This document shows positions 43,740 through 52,850 of a DNA stretch of 62,226 bases, piece by piece (position 1 is the stretch's first letter; each line of letters begins with the position of its first letter). This stretch comes from CBDDBX01 sp965225955 (GTDB lineage: Bacteria; Acidobacteriota; Aminicenantia; UBA2199), in the NCBI GenBank assembly GCA_965225955.1, contig CBDDBX010000020.1, positions 1 through 62,226 on the forward strand, written 5' to 3'. A program made the translations under genes and the position numbers. A model generated the notes under the pieces. The model ran no database searches and was not told the DNA's origin. It was given only the letters and a program-made list of their open reading frames with translations.

Positions 43740-45368
43740 TTAGTACATACCACCCATTCCGCCTCCTGGAGGCATAGCCGGAGCAGCTGGAGCTTCTTCA
43801 GCATTATCAGTAATAAGACCTTCTGTTGTCAGAAGAGTTCCTGAAACTGAAGCTGCATTCTGCAGAGCTGTTCTTACAACTTTAGCCGGGTCAATGATAC
43901 CTTTTGCTACCATGTCACCATACTCACCTCTCAGTGCATCATACCCGAAGTTAATTTCGTCTTTACGTTTAACTTCTTCTACAACTGCTGCACCTTCAAC
44001 ACCTGCGTTATCTGCAATCTGTCTCAGAGGCATTTCAAGAGCTTTTGCAAGGATCTTAACACCAAACTGTTCTTCTTCTTCAAGTTCCAGTTTGTTTACA
44101 ACGTCAAGGCATTTGAGCAGAGCAATACCACCACCAGGAACGATACCCTCTTCTACAGCAGCTTTTGTTGCGTGCATTGCATCTTCAACTCTTGCTTTCT
44201 TCTCTTTCAGTTCAACTTCTGTAGCAGCACCTACTTTGATTACTGCAACACCACCTGCCAGTTTAGCAAGTCTTTCCTGAAGTTTTTCTTTATCATAATC
44301 TGAAGATGTTTCTTCAATCTGACGTCTGATCTGAGCAATTCTTGATTTCACATCATCATCTGAGCTCTGACCTTCGATAATTGTTGTATTATCTTTATCA
44401 ACAACAATTTTCTTTGCAGAACCGAGGTGATCCATAGTTACCTCTTCCAGTTTCATGCCAACTTCTTCTGAAATAACTGTACCACCTGTAAGAATAGCAA
44501 TATCTTCCAGCATAGCTTTTCTTCTGTCACCAAAGCCAGGAGCTTTAACAGCGCATACGTTGAGCATACCTCTCATCTTGTTGATAACAAGAGTTGTAAG
44601 AGCTTCGCCATCTACATCTTCAGCAATGATCATCAGAGGACGCCCTGATTTTGCAACCTGCTCAAGAAGTGGAAGCATATCTCTGAGATTAGAAATTTTC
44701 TTTTCGTGAAGCAGAATCAGTGGTGATTCAAGTGAAGCTTCCATTCTGTCTGTATCAGTTACGAAGTAAGCTGAGAGAAAACCTCTGTCAAACTGCATAC
44801 CTTCAACAAATTCCAGCTCTGTTGAGATAGTTTTTCCTTCTTCAACAGTGATAACACCATCTTTACCTACTTTATCCATTGCTTCAGCAATGATTTCACC
44901 AATAGCTTTGTCGTTGTTTGCAGAAATAGCACCAACCTGAGCAATCATGTTACCTGAAACAGGAGTACTGATTTCACCAATTTTCTTAACAACTTCTGCA
45001 ACACCCTTTTCGATACCCTTTTTAAGAAGAGTAGGATTAGCACCTGCAACAACTCTTTTCAGACCTTCTCTGTATACAGCCTGAGAAAGAACAGTAGCAG
45101 TTGTTGTACCGTCACCGGCAACATCAGAAGTTTTTGAAGCAACTTCTTTAACAAGCTGAGCACCCATATTTTCCAGAGGATCACTCAGTTCAATCTCTTT
45201 TGCAACAGTTACGCCATCTTTTGTTATATTGGGAGCACCGAACTTCTTATCGATTACAACATTTCTACCTCTTGGTCCCAATGTTACTTTTACAGTATTA
45301 GCAAGCTTATCTACGCCTTTAAGAAGCGCCTGTCTGGCGTCTTCACCTAAAGTAATGTCTTTAGCCAT
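43740..45368 (-). CDS. groL: Chaperonin GroEL
   Basis: The 60-kDa chaperonin that folds proteins inside a double ring with GroES. At 542 residues it is full length, with the usual start MAKDITLGEDARQALLKGVD, the ATP motif GDGTTTATVL near 85-94 and the C-terminal tail ending PGGGMGGMY. GGAGG precedes the ATG, and a TTGACA/TATAAT promoter with an 18-base spacer is upstream. No groES is next to it, unlike the common groES-groL order. No CIRCE inverted repeat was found. Confidence 0.97.
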   Translation of the reverse strand: MAKDITLGEDARQALLKGVDKLANTVKVTLGPRGRNVVIDKKFGAPNITKDGVTVAKEIELSDPLENMGAQLVKEVASKTSDVAGDGTTTATVLSQAVYREGLKRVVAGANPTLLKKGIEKGVAEVVKKIGEISTPVSGNMIAQVGAISANNDKAIGEIIAEAMDKVGKDGVITVEEGKTISTELEFVEGMQFDRGFLSAYFVTDTDRMEASLESPLILLHEKKISNLRDMLPLLEQVAKSGRPLMIIAEDVDGEALTTLVINKMRGMLNVCAVKAPGFGDRRKAMLEDIAILTGGTVISEEVGMKLEEVTMDHLGSAKKIVVDKDNTTIIEGQSSDDDVKSRIAQIRRQIEETSSDYDKEKLQERLAKLAGGVAVIKVGAATEVELKEKKARVEDAMHATKAAVEEGIVPGGGIALLKCLDVVNKLELEEEEQFGVKILAKALEMPLRQIADNAGVEGAAVVEEVKRKDEINFGYDALRGEYGDMVAKGIIDPAKVVRTALQNAASVSGTLLTTEGLITDNAEEAPAAPAMPPGGGMGGMY

Positions 45369-45427
45369 TTTTCCTCCAGTTTAATTGTTATATTTATCTG
45401 AGTTTAACCCTATCAGATTATAGTGGT

Positions 45428-45457
45428 ATTATATCTCCGGGGTATCTCAAATGTCAA
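45428..45457 (-). promoter_or_regulatory. groL promoter
   Basis: On the minus strand TTGACA (45452-45457) and TATAAT (45428-45433), both perfect, are 18 bases apart and 60 bases before the ATG. No heat-shock operator was recognised. Confidence 0.8.
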
Positions 45458-45531
45458 ACAGAGTTATATATGAATAGAATGGAATATTACAGAATGTTAT
45501 TAGAGAATCTAAAGAATAAGCTTTTTTACTT

Positions 45532-45798
45532 CTATTTTCTCTTCTTTTCTTTGATTTTGTATTTTGTCATCTTATTGGCAATGGTATTTCTGTGCAATTT
45601 TATATTCAGAGACACCTTGCTGAGATTATAATCATACTTTTCGATAATAGCCTGAAGAAGGGTTTTCTCAAATTCATCCATAGTTTCTTTAAAATATAGT
45701 TTAGATTTTGCCGCTTTATGTGCAAGAATCTTCATCTGACGTTTTATTGTCAACTCTTCAAACTGTTCAATCAAATCTTTTGTCTTTTTATCTACCAT
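45532..45798 (-). CDS. Small Fis-type HTH DNA-binding protein
   Basis: An 88-residue protein. The C-terminal half, FEKTLLQAIIEKYDYNLSKVSLNIKLHRNTI (near residues 41-75), matches the Fis/HTH_8 helix-turn-helix found at the end of NtrC-type activators, here without receiver or AAA+ domain. The N-terminal half is helical and basic. ATG 45798 has AGGA six bases upstream; a GTG at 45810 overlaps the cvpA stop. It is the last gene of the purC-cvpA unit. Target sites are unknown; a nucleoid or regulatory role is inferred. Confidence 0.75.
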   Translation of the reverse strand: MVDKKTKDLIEQFEELTIKRQMKILAHKAAKSKLYFKETMDEFEKTLLQAIIEKYDYNLSKVSLNIKLHRNTIANKMTKYKIKEKKRK

Positions 45799-45806
45799 GG
45801 GGATCC

Positions 45807-46319
45807 TCACACTCCGGTTTTAACCGATACATCCTTAGTACTACTCTTTATCTGATACCCTTCAGGTAACATTTCAAAAACCTGATTCATAACATATGTT
45901 ACATACGGCACTGTTTTGGATTTACCTATCTCTTCAGTTCCTATTTTGAAAACTACCATAAGATAAAGAATTATACCTGCAACCAATACCCCCCGGATTA
46001 AACCAAACAGAGCTCCAAGAAGCCTGTTAGCTGATTTCAGCGGGCCGATTACCGTAAACTTCTGTACAAGCCAGGTGACTATCGACCCTGATATAATTAC
46101 AAATACAAATATAATAAAAAAAGCTACGAATGCAGCTACATTAGCCTTACTGATATATCGTGTCAGATACTCCCCTGCAACTTCATAAAATGAAAAAGAG
46201 AGATATACTGCCAGTCCAAAGAAGAAGAGAGAAAGGATCTCTCTTACAAAACCTTTGAACAGCCCTGCAATTACAGAAAACAGAACTGCTACACAAAAAA
46301 CAATATCAAGCAGAGGCAA
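45807..46319 (-). CDS. cvpA: CvpA-family membrane protein, TTG start
   Basis: A 170-residue protein with four hydrophobic helices (LLDIVFCVAVLFSVIAG, FGLAVYLSFS, VAAFVAFFIIFVFV, GVLVAGIILYLMV), matching the colicin V production family. In many genomes it lies beside purine genes, as here after purC. The start is TTG at 46317-46319, with AAGGAG 12 bases upstream overlapping the purC stop; no ATG fits better. The biochemical role of the family is unclear. It is probably co-transcribed with purC and the Fis-type gene. Confidence 0.8.
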   Translation of the reverse strand: MPLLDIVFCVAVLFSVIAGLFKGFVREILSLFFFGLAVYLSFSFYEVAGEYLTRYISKANVAAFVAFFIIFVFVIISGSIVTWLVQKFTVIGPLKSANRLLGALFGLIRGVLVAGIILYLMVVFKIGTEEIGKSKTVPYVTYVMNQVFEMLPEGYQIKSSTKDVSVKTGV

Positions 46320-46335
46320 GAATAAACTGTTCTCC

Positions 46336-47223
46336 TTAGAGCTTCTCTCCAGTCAGAAGCTCATATATTTCATTATATTTTTCAGATGTCTTATTTATTA
46401 TCTCTTCAGGTAGCTCAGGTGGAGCTGATTTTTTATCCCAGTCTGAATCTGAAAGATGATTTCTTACAAACTGCTTATCAAATGAAGGTGGTTCAACACC
46501 TGGTTTGTAATCTTCTGCTTTCCAGAATCTTGAAGAATCCGGTGTAAAAATCTCATCAATCAGAACGATATCTCCATTTTCATCCTGACCAAACTCAAAC
46601 TTGGTATCAGCGATAATAACACCTTTTTCTGCTGCAATTTTACCAACAGCTTTGAAGAGGTTAATTGATAACTCTTTGATTTTTTCGGCATCTTCACGAC
46701 CAACAATTTCAACCATCTCTTCAAAAGTGATATTCTCATCATGGCCGTCATCTTCTTTAGTTGTTGGAGTAAAGAGTGGTTCAGGAAACTTATCAGCAAA
46801 CTTAAGTCCTTCTTCCAGTTTAATACCGCAGATTTCACCGCTTTTCTGGTAAGTTTTCCAGCCGGAACCTACTATATATCCTCTCACAATCGCTTCAATA
46901 GGATATGTTTTCATTTTTCTTGTTAACACTGATCTGCCGGCTATCTTATCGGCAAACTCAGCAAACTCCGGCATATCTTCAGGAGTGTCAGATATTATAT
47001 GATTCTTAAACATCTGTTCGGTTTTTCTGAACCAGAAAGCTGAAATTTTATTAAGAACCTTACCTTTATCTGTAATAAGTGAAGGAAGGACATAGTCAAA
47101 AGCAGAGATTCTGTCAGTTGATACGATTAGAAGATTTCCATCCTCAGTTTCGTATACATCTCTTACTTTTCCACGTTTGAACAATTTTAGAGGCAATTCT
47201 ATCTTTCCCTTTTCAATTATCAT
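46336..47223 (-). CDS. purC: SAICAR synthase (phosphoribosylaminoimidazole-succinocarboxamide synthase)
   Basis: Purine synthesis step joining aspartate to CAIR with ATP. At 295 residues it is the longer PurC form also found in yeast-like and many bacterial lineages. It begins LPLKLFKRGKVRDVYETEDG (ATP loop), has STDRISAFDYVLP near 35-47, VRGYIVGSGWKTYQ near 110-123, and the metal site DEIFTPDSSRFW near 218-229. It is the only purine gene in the window. It heads a unit with cvpA and the Fis-type gene. The start ATG lies 64 bases after the hppA stop. Confidence 0.94.
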   Translation of the reverse strand: MIIEKGKIELPLKLFKRGKVRDVYETEDGNLLIVSTDRISAFDYVLPSLITDKGKVLNKISAFWFRKTEQMFKNHIISDTPEDMPEFAEFADKIAGRSVLTRKMKTYPIEAIVRGYIVGSGWKTYQKSGEICGIKLEEGLKFADKFPEPLFTPTTKEDDGHDENITFEEMVEIVGREDAEKIKELSINLFKAVGKIAAEKGVIIADTKFEFGQDENGDIVLIDEIFTPDSSRFWKAEDYKPGVEPPSFDKQFVRNHLSDSDWDKKSAPPELPEEIINKTSEKYNEIYELLTGEKL

Positions 47224-47247
47224 TTTTTACTCTCCTGATTATTATTT

Positions 47248-47276
47248 GTAGAGACGCAATTATATCACGTCTCTAC
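47248..47276. repeat. GTAGAGACG...CGTCTCTAC hairpin between hppA and purC
   Basis: GTAGAGACG and CGTCTCTAC form a perfect nine-pair stem with an 11-base loop. It resembles the AGACGCA..TGCGTCT palindromes at 34122 and 35120, so it may be a decayed member of the same repeat. It also lies where an hppA transcript would end. Confidence 0.6.
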
Positions 47277-47287
47277 ACCATTTACTA

Positions 47288-49510
47288 CTATGGCAACAGA
47301 GAAAAACCTACGGTTAAACCTGCTACAACAATAGATATCATTGTCATTAATTTTATAAGAATATTGAGTGATGGGCCGGAAGTATCTTTAAAAGGATCAC
47401 CTACAGTATCACCTACTACTGCTGCTTTATGAGCAGAAGAGCCTTTTCCGCCAACATTACCCTGTTCAATATATTTTTTTGCATTATCCCAGCTACCACC
47501 GGAGTTTGCCATGAAGATAGCAAGAATAAAACCTGCACCAAGAGTTCCTACCAGAAGTCCCATAACACCGGAGACTCCAAGAAGTACACCAACAATAATC
47601 GGAGTGATTATTGCCAGAGTCGAAGGCAGAATCATCTCTCTCTGTGCTCCAACTGTTGAAATCTGAACACATGAAGCATAATCAGGTTTAACTGTACCTT
47701 CAAGAATTCCTTTGTTTTCCCTGAACTGCCTTCTTACTTCGTCAACCATAGCTGCAGCAGCACGGCCAACAGCGTTCATAGTCAGACCTGAGAAGAGGAA
47801 TGCCATCATAGAACCAAGGAACACACCTACAATAACTTTTGGATTCATCAGATTAACACTGAAAATATCCATAAAGGCAACTATATCAATGTCCTTAATT
47901 TTGTCGATCATTTCAGTTGCATCAGTTTTTACTATCTTATTAACAGCATCAGCTACCTTTGAAGGAAGTTCACCACCATGTTTGATGATATGCACCATAC
48001 CCATCTTGATCTCTTCAATGTAAGCTGCCAGCAGAGCCAGAGCAGTCAGAGCAGCTGAACCGATAGCAAAACCTTTACCTGTAGCAGCAGTTGTATTCCC
48101 CAGGGAATCCAGAGCATCTGTTCTTTCCCTTACAACTTCCGGTAAACCAGCCATTTCAGCATTACCACCAGCATTGTCAGCAATCGGGCCATAAGCATCT
48201 GTTGCCAGAGTAATACCCAGAGTTGACAGCATACCTACAGCTGCAATAGCAATACCGTAGAGTCCGTAACTGATACCCTGAGAAAAACCACCTGCAAGAG
48301 CAAAAGCCAGAATAATACCAATAGCAATTACGATAACAGGAATTGCTGTCGAGATCATACCTGAAGCAACGCCGGCTATAATAACAGTTGCTTCACCGGT
48401 TTTTGCATTTTCAGCTACAGTCTGAGTTGGTTTGAAAGCGTCAGAAGTATAGTATTCAACACTTTTACCAACAATAATACCAACAATCAGACCAACGATA
48501 ATTGACCAGAAGACTCCGGTATTCTCAGGAAGGTAGTACTGAACTGCAAACCATGAGCCAGCAATAATCAGAATAGAACTGCCATTAATACCTCTTGACA
48601 GTGAGCTGAGAAGCTCTTTCTGACTTGCGCCTTCTCTGGTTTTAACAAGGTATATACCAATTATTGAAGCAATAATACCGATACCTGCAATTACCATAGG
48701 AAGCATAACCGCACTGTTGGCAATTGCTTCTCCAAGAGAAAGAAAAGCTGTAGCACCAAGAGCAGCAGCTGACAGAATTGAACCTGCATATGATTCATAA
48801 AGGTCAGCACCCATACCAGCAACATCACCAACATTATCTCCAACGTTGTCAGCGATTGTAGCCGGGTTTCTTGGATCGTCTTCAGGAATACCAGCTTCTA
48901 CTTTACCTACAAGGTCAGCACCTACATCTGCAGCTTTGGTATAAATACCGCCCCCAACTCTTGCAAAAAGAGCCTGCAGTGATGCCCCCATACCGAAGGA
49001 AAGCATTGTAACTGTTGTTTCTATGAGAGGTACATTTAAATACTTATAGAGTACGATATACCATACAGTTACATCAATAAGAGCCAGGCCTACAACTACG
49101 AGCCCCATAACAGAACCACTTCTGAAAGCAACTTTCAGAGCTTTGTCGAGAGACTCCCTTGCCTGGTTGGTAGTTCTCGCTGAAGCGAGTGTCGCTGTAG
49201 TCATTCCAATAAAACCGGCAAGACCTGAAAAGAAACCACCGGTAAGAAACGCAAACGGAGTCCATGCAGAACCAACTTTCAGTCCGAAAGAGAGGAATGC
49301 AAGAAATACGAATGCAATAGCGAAGAAAATAACAACAATTTTATACTGTTGTCTCAGATAGGCTTTAGCACCCTGCCTTACTGCTTCGGCAATCTCTGCC
49401 ATCCGCTCAGTACCTTCACCCAGCTTCATGATTTTTCTGTAGAAACCATAAGCGAAAACAAGAGCAAGAATCGCAGAAACAGGAGCTAATGCGAACAAAA
49501 TGTTTTCCAT
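47288..49510 (-). CDS. hppA: Membrane-bound ion-pumping pyrophosphatase, K+-dependent type
   Basis: Hydrolyses PPi and pumps H+ or Na+ out of the cytoplasm through about sixteen helices. The 740-residue chain has the PPi site DVGADLVGKVE (195-205), DDPRNPATIADNVGDNVGDVAG (near 211-232) and GNTTAATGKG (471-480). The Ala after GNTT marks the K+-dependent subfamily; K+-independent pumps have Lys there. The gate Glu lies in DLYES (Glu 239), the position seen in Na+-transporting members, whereas many H+ pumps place it four residues later. GGAGGG precedes the ATG. The transported ion is an inference. Confidence 0.93.
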   Translation of the reverse strand: MENILFALAPVSAILALVFAYGFYRKIMKLGEGTERMAEIAEAVRQGAKAYLRQQYKIVVIFFAIAFVFLAFLSFGLKVGSAWTPFAFLTGGFFSGLAGFIGMTTATLASARTTNQARESLDKALKVAFRSGSVMGLVVVGLALIDVTVWYIVLYKYLNVPLIETTVTMLSFGMGASLQALFARVGGGIYTKAADVGADLVGKVEAGIPEDDPRNPATIADNVGDNVGDVAGMGADLYESYAGSILSAAALGATAFLSLGEAIANSAVMLPMVIAGIGIIASIIGIYLVKTREGASQKELLSSLSRGINGSSILIIAGSWFAVQYYLPENTGVFWSIIVGLIVGIIVGKSVEYYTSDAFKPTQTVAENAKTGEATVIIAGVASGMISTAIPVIVIAIGIILAFALAGGFSQGISYGLYGIAIAAVGMLSTLGITLATDAYGPIADNAGGNAEMAGLPEVVRERTDALDSLGNTTAATGKGFAIGSAALTALALLAAYIEEIKMGMVHIIKHGGELPSKVADAVNKIVKTDATEMIDKIKDIDIVAFMDIFSVNLMNPKVIVGVFLGSMMAFLFSGLTMNAVGRAAAAMVDEVRRQFRENKGILEGTVKPDYASCVQISTVGAQREMILPSTLAIITPIIVGVLLGVSGVMGLLVGTLGAGFILAIFMANSGGSWDNAKKYIEQGNVGGKGSSAHKAAVVGDTVGDPFKDTSGPSLNILIKLMTMISIVVAGLTVGFSLLP

Positions 49511-49591
49511 TATTTGGACCCTCCAATATTAATTAATAATTTGCAAACAAATTTTATTAAATAGCCGGAATCATGTCAACAATTTTTAAAA

Positions 49592-50263
49592 TTATCGTCT
49601 CAGAATTGAAAACTTTACAATTCCGGAATATTCTCTGAAAATAAGCCACATGTTCCTGAATCTCTGACCAGTTGAAGATGCTGTAAAAACTTCTGAGTCC
49701 TTCATTGAAGCTACTCTGTAATTATCATATCCAAGATATGCAATTATAAGCTCTGCTCTCTTCTGATGATACGGAGATGTACATACGATAACCTCTTTAA
49801 ACCCCATTTCACTGATAATATTTTTAGTAAATGTAAAGTTCTCGTAAGTTGTCTGACTTTTACCTTCCATAATTATGTAATCTTCAGATACCCCCTGGTT
49901 CAGAAGAAACTGCTTCATCATCTTAATTGCAGGACTTTTTCTGTAGAGAGACCCATCAGACAGAAGGATGTGTCTCTTTTTCTCATTATAGAATCTTACA
50001 GCCTCTATTAATCTCTCTTCAGTGCTGTAACCAATTCTTGAACCTTTTCTGAGTCCTCCCCCCAGAATAAGAATAACATCTCCAAAGTTTTTTTCGATTT
50101 TTTCCCCGGATTCAAGGGGAATAAGAAAGATCCTGTAGGCGTCAGTTAAAATAAATATTAACAAAACCCCAACAATCAGAGAAACTGAAAAAATAATCTT
50201 TTTCTTTAATTTCAAAACATACTGATTATACAGCTTAATACCTAAAAAAACAATCTGCCCCAA
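49592..50263 (-). CDS. DUF218/SanA-like membrane protein, probable TTG start
   Basis: A 223-residue protein with one N-terminal helix (IIFSVSLIVGVLLIFILT, near 24-41) and a periplasmic DUF218 domain. The motifs are VILILGGGLRKGSR near 63-76, EERLIEAVRFYNEKK near 81-95, LLSDGS near 99-104, EGKSQTTYENFTFTKN near 132-147 and TSPYHQKRAE near 162-171. This family includes SanA and YdcF, linked to envelope barrier function and possibly nucleotide or lipid-linked substrates. The frame opens at TTG 50263 without a clear ribosome site, so the start is uncertain. It follows the PriA-like gene by 37 bases. Confidence 0.8.
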   Translation of the reverse strand: MGQIVFLGIKLYNQYVLKLKKKIIFSVSLIVGVLLIFILTDAYRIFLIPLESGEKIEKNFGDVILILGGGLRKGSRIGYSTEERLIEAVRFYNEKKRHILLSDGSLYRKSPAIKMMKQFLLNQGVSEDYIIMEGKSQTTYENFTFTKNIISEMGFKEVIVCTSPYHQKRAELIIAYLGYDNYRVASMKDSEVFTASSTGQRFRNMWLIFREYSGIVKFSILRR

Positions 50264-50300
50264 GGCAATGAAAATATAAAAAAAGCGTATTAGAAAATCT

Positions 50301-52157
50301 TTAACTGAATAGAAGTTTTACAAAGACATCTCTTCTTTTGAGAATACCGGATTCCTCAATAGCTTCGGGTCTGGCATGTAACTCAATTACTCCTTTCCAG
50401 GCTCCTCTTACTGCTTTACGACTCTTTAAACCGGCTCTGCTGACACCAAGATCAGCAGATCTCTTTATGATATCTCTCATCTCAGCTCCCAGCTTTCTCA
50501 GAGAAGTACTCTTTATTTCCAGTTCATATACATTACAAAATGGAGGAAGTTTAAACATTTCACGATATCCCATTTCTCTCTCATTAAAATCTTTATCACT
50601 ATTAACAGTCTGAAGGGAATAGTGGAAATGAAATACAGAAAAAACTTCAACAGACCCTTCAGGGCGCAGAAGTTCTCTCATTTCACAAACAAAATTCCTT
50701 AGTCTCTCTGCTCCATTATATGCATCCAGGTCAACATAATTTTCAGGTCTCAGCACTATAACTGAATCAAAAAAATTATTGAAATCCGGTGTAACCATTG
50801 CAGGAGTACCAATAAAGATTTTACTCTCTCTGCTCCATCCACCTTTTTTCTGCTCTTCTGCCGTAAAGACTTCCACCTCTTTATCAGTTATCTCTCTCTT
50901 TACCATCTCAAGAGCAGAATTGATACCAGGCTTCTCCACATGTATATACTCACTGCCACAATTGCAGGTACTGACTTTATCTTCCGAAACACCACAGCTA
51001 CCGCAGACAACTGAAAGCCCATAAGGTTTCGAATTTATTATTACAGCATTGTCACAACTACGGCACCTTTTACTTGTTTTACATTTTTTGCAGTAGAGAT
51101 AACCTGAACTCTGCTTTTTATTCATAATAACAGCTACCCGTTTTCCATTAAGAAAGCTATCCCGGAGCATCTCTTTAATAACAGGAGGCATCTCTGTAGC
51201 TCCGGGTTTTATCATATGAACATTAATCAGTTTACTATCAGCAGGTCTGGTATCTTTTAAAACTCTTTTTTCTGAAGCTGTTGAAACAATATCGTTAACA
51301 GAACCAACTTCATAAAAAAGAGTATCATCAGATTCAGCTCTCTTATATGCCAGATCATAGAGATTGTAATCGGTGAAACTATTTCCTGAATAGTGATAAG
51401 AGCCTGAACGGAAAAAAATAACACTACCTCTGTTAACTACTGGTAACATAAGAGCAGATAAGCCTCCAATAAGCAGACCTGTCTCTCCTTCTGCATATCT
51501 CTTCCAGATATCCCCTCTCTCTTTCACCTTAAGGGAAGATACATAAAGATCTCCTCCCAGTATATTTTTAATATAGCTCCCTGTGTAACTGTCAGGTACT
51601 ACAATCAGTGTATTTTTCCCGTTTTCCCTGTCATTCAGAAGAACTCTTCTGCACTCTTCAAGCTGATCAAATCCCAGATAAGTATTATGTTCAAAACTTT
51701 CTGAACCAGATTCATCTCTATTCGACTCATACTCTTCTGCTCTGTTATAAAAGAAACGAATTCCCTCTTTTCCAGCCAGTTTAGTAAAGTCAGTAGCTTT
51801 ATAATCTGAAAGTTTTTTCTTCTTTCCATCTACCTCGAATCTCAAAGAAGAGAGGGCTTTTCTCCCTGGTGAAAGAGCGTAATCAAGCAGAGTTCCACGG
51901 GACATGAAATACACTCCCGCTACCTCTTTAATAAATCCCATATATGTGTCGTCAGGCCTCCAGGAATCATCAACATAACCGATAACAGATCTTAAACGGC
52001 CTTTATATTCTGAACCGGCTTCAACTATCCATCCTGTAACAACTCTTCTGCCAAGAGGCACAACTACCCGCATACCTGGCAGAGGCTCAATTTTACTATT
52101 CCATTTATATGTTAAAGGTTCGGAAATATTCAGCGATACTGCTACCATTACATTCAT
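50301..52157 (-). CDS. priA: PriA-like replication restart protein lacking helicase motifs
   Basis: A 618-residue homologue of primosomal protein N'. The N-terminal DNA 3'-end-binding domain is recognisable (PLPGMRVVVPLGRRVVTGWI, residues 25-44), and eight zinc cysteines remain at 356, 359, 365, 368, 385, 388, 398 and 400. The expected Walker A (GVTGSGKT) is replaced near 156-166 by TYLGFDQLEE, the DEEH box by IFFRSGSYHY near 247-256, and the SATPS and QVAGRAGR motifs are gone. So DNA binding looks kept, ATPase activity lost. Actinobacterial PriA proteins are known to be degenerate in a similar way. It overlaps no gene, and GGAG precedes the ATG. Confidence 0.85.
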   Translation of the reverse strand: MNVMVAVSLNISEPLTYKWNSKIEPLPGMRVVVPLGRRVVTGWIVEAGSEYKGRLRSVIGYVDDSWRPDDTYMGFIKEVAGVYFMSRGTLLDYALSPGRKALSSLRFEVDGKKKKLSDYKATDFTKLAGKEGIRFFYNRAEEYESNRDESGSESFEHNTYLGFDQLEECRRVLLNDRENGKNTLIVVPDSYTGSYIKNILGGDLYVSSLKVKERGDIWKRYAEGETGLLIGGLSALMLPVVNRGSVIFFRSGSYHYSGNSFTDYNLYDLAYKRAESDDTLFYEVGSVNDIVSTASEKRVLKDTRPADSKLINVHMIKPGATEMPPVIKEMLRDSFLNGKRVAVIMNKKQSSGYLYCKKCKTSKRCRSCDNAVIINSKPYGLSVVCGSCGVSEDKVSTCNCGSEYIHVEKPGINSALEMVKREITDKEVEVFTAEEQKKGGWSRESKIFIGTPAMVTPDFNNFFDSVIVLRPENYVDLDAYNGAERLRNFVCEMRELLRPEGSVEVFSVFHFHYSLQTVNSDKDFNEREMGYREMFKLPPFCNVYELEIKSTSLRKLGAEMRDIIKRSADLGVSRAGLKSRKAVRGAWKGVIELHARPEAIEESGILKRRDVFVKLLFS

Positions 52158-52178
52158 TGAAAAAAACTCCTGTGTGAA

Positions 52179-52850
52179 TCAGCTAACGGGTTTACCAACA
52201 ATCTGAAGGACTTTTTCCATATCTCTCCAGACATCCCATTTAGTTTTTGATAACTCTTCCCTGCTTCTCTGTCTCAGAATATAAGATGGATGAAATGTCG
52301 GTATAACAGGGATTCCACAATATTCAAAAAGCTGCCCTCTTACCCGGGTAATTGAAAGTTTCTGACCAAGAAGATTATTGACAGCAACTCTGCCAAGACA
52401 AACGATTACTTTTGGTTTAAGGATCTCCAGCTGCCCTGAGAGATATGGGAGACAGGCTTTAACTTCATCTTCCTGAGGATCCCTGTTGCCGGGAGGTCTG
52501 CATTTAACAATATTACAGATAAATACTGTTTCTCTGGAATATCCCATTTTTTCAATTATCTTCTCAAGAAGTTGACCGGCTTTACCAATAAAGGGTTTCC
52601 CAAAACGATCTTCTGTTTCTCCGGGTCCTTCCCCTACAAAGACTATATCCGGCGTTGGTGATCCTTCACCAGGAACATATTTTGTCTTATTTCTGTGAAG
52701 TCCGCAGCGAGTACAGCTTTCAATATCTCTTTTTATTGTGTCAAGAGTTATACCAGCGGGTTCTTCAATCTGACTGTTTTCAACAAAACCAGCACCAATT
52801 TCTTTATAGAACTCCAGAATATTTTTCATAATAACCGAATCAGGCCTCAC
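52179..52850 (-). CDS. Type-4 uracil-DNA glycosylase (Fe-S)
   Basis: Removes uracil from DNA in base-excision repair. The 223-residue chain has the Fe-S ligands starting CTRCGLH near residues 35-41, the active-site motif GEGPGETEDRFGKPFIGKAG near 61-80, CNIVKCRPPGNRDP near 98-111 (with a further cluster Cys), a later Cys near residue 117, and the C-terminal HPSYILRQ near 187. This is the family-4 layout. The start may be GTG 52850 or ATG 52829; the first overlaps coaB by 11 bases and either is plausible. It is in the large operon next to the PriA-like gene. Confidence 0.9.
   Translation of the reverse strand: MRPDSVIMKNILEFYKEIGAGFVENSQIEEPAGITLDTIKRDIESCTRCGLHRNKTKYVPGEGSPTPDIVFVGEGPGETEDRFGKPFIGKAGQLLEKIIEKMGYSRETVFICNIVKCRPPGNRDPQEDEVKACLPYLSGQLEILKPKVIVCLGRVAVNNLLGQKLSITRVRGQLFEYCGIPVIPTFHPSYILRQRSREELSKTKWDVWRDMEKVLQIVGKPVS

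Noticed and set aside
45369..45531. CIRCE/HrcA site upstream of groL
   Set aside because: Looked for TTAGCACTC and GAGTGCTAA arms; none present.
47224..47287. Purine riboswitch before purC
   Set aside because: The 64-base spacer holds only a simple hairpin of the repeat type; no purine aptamer core.
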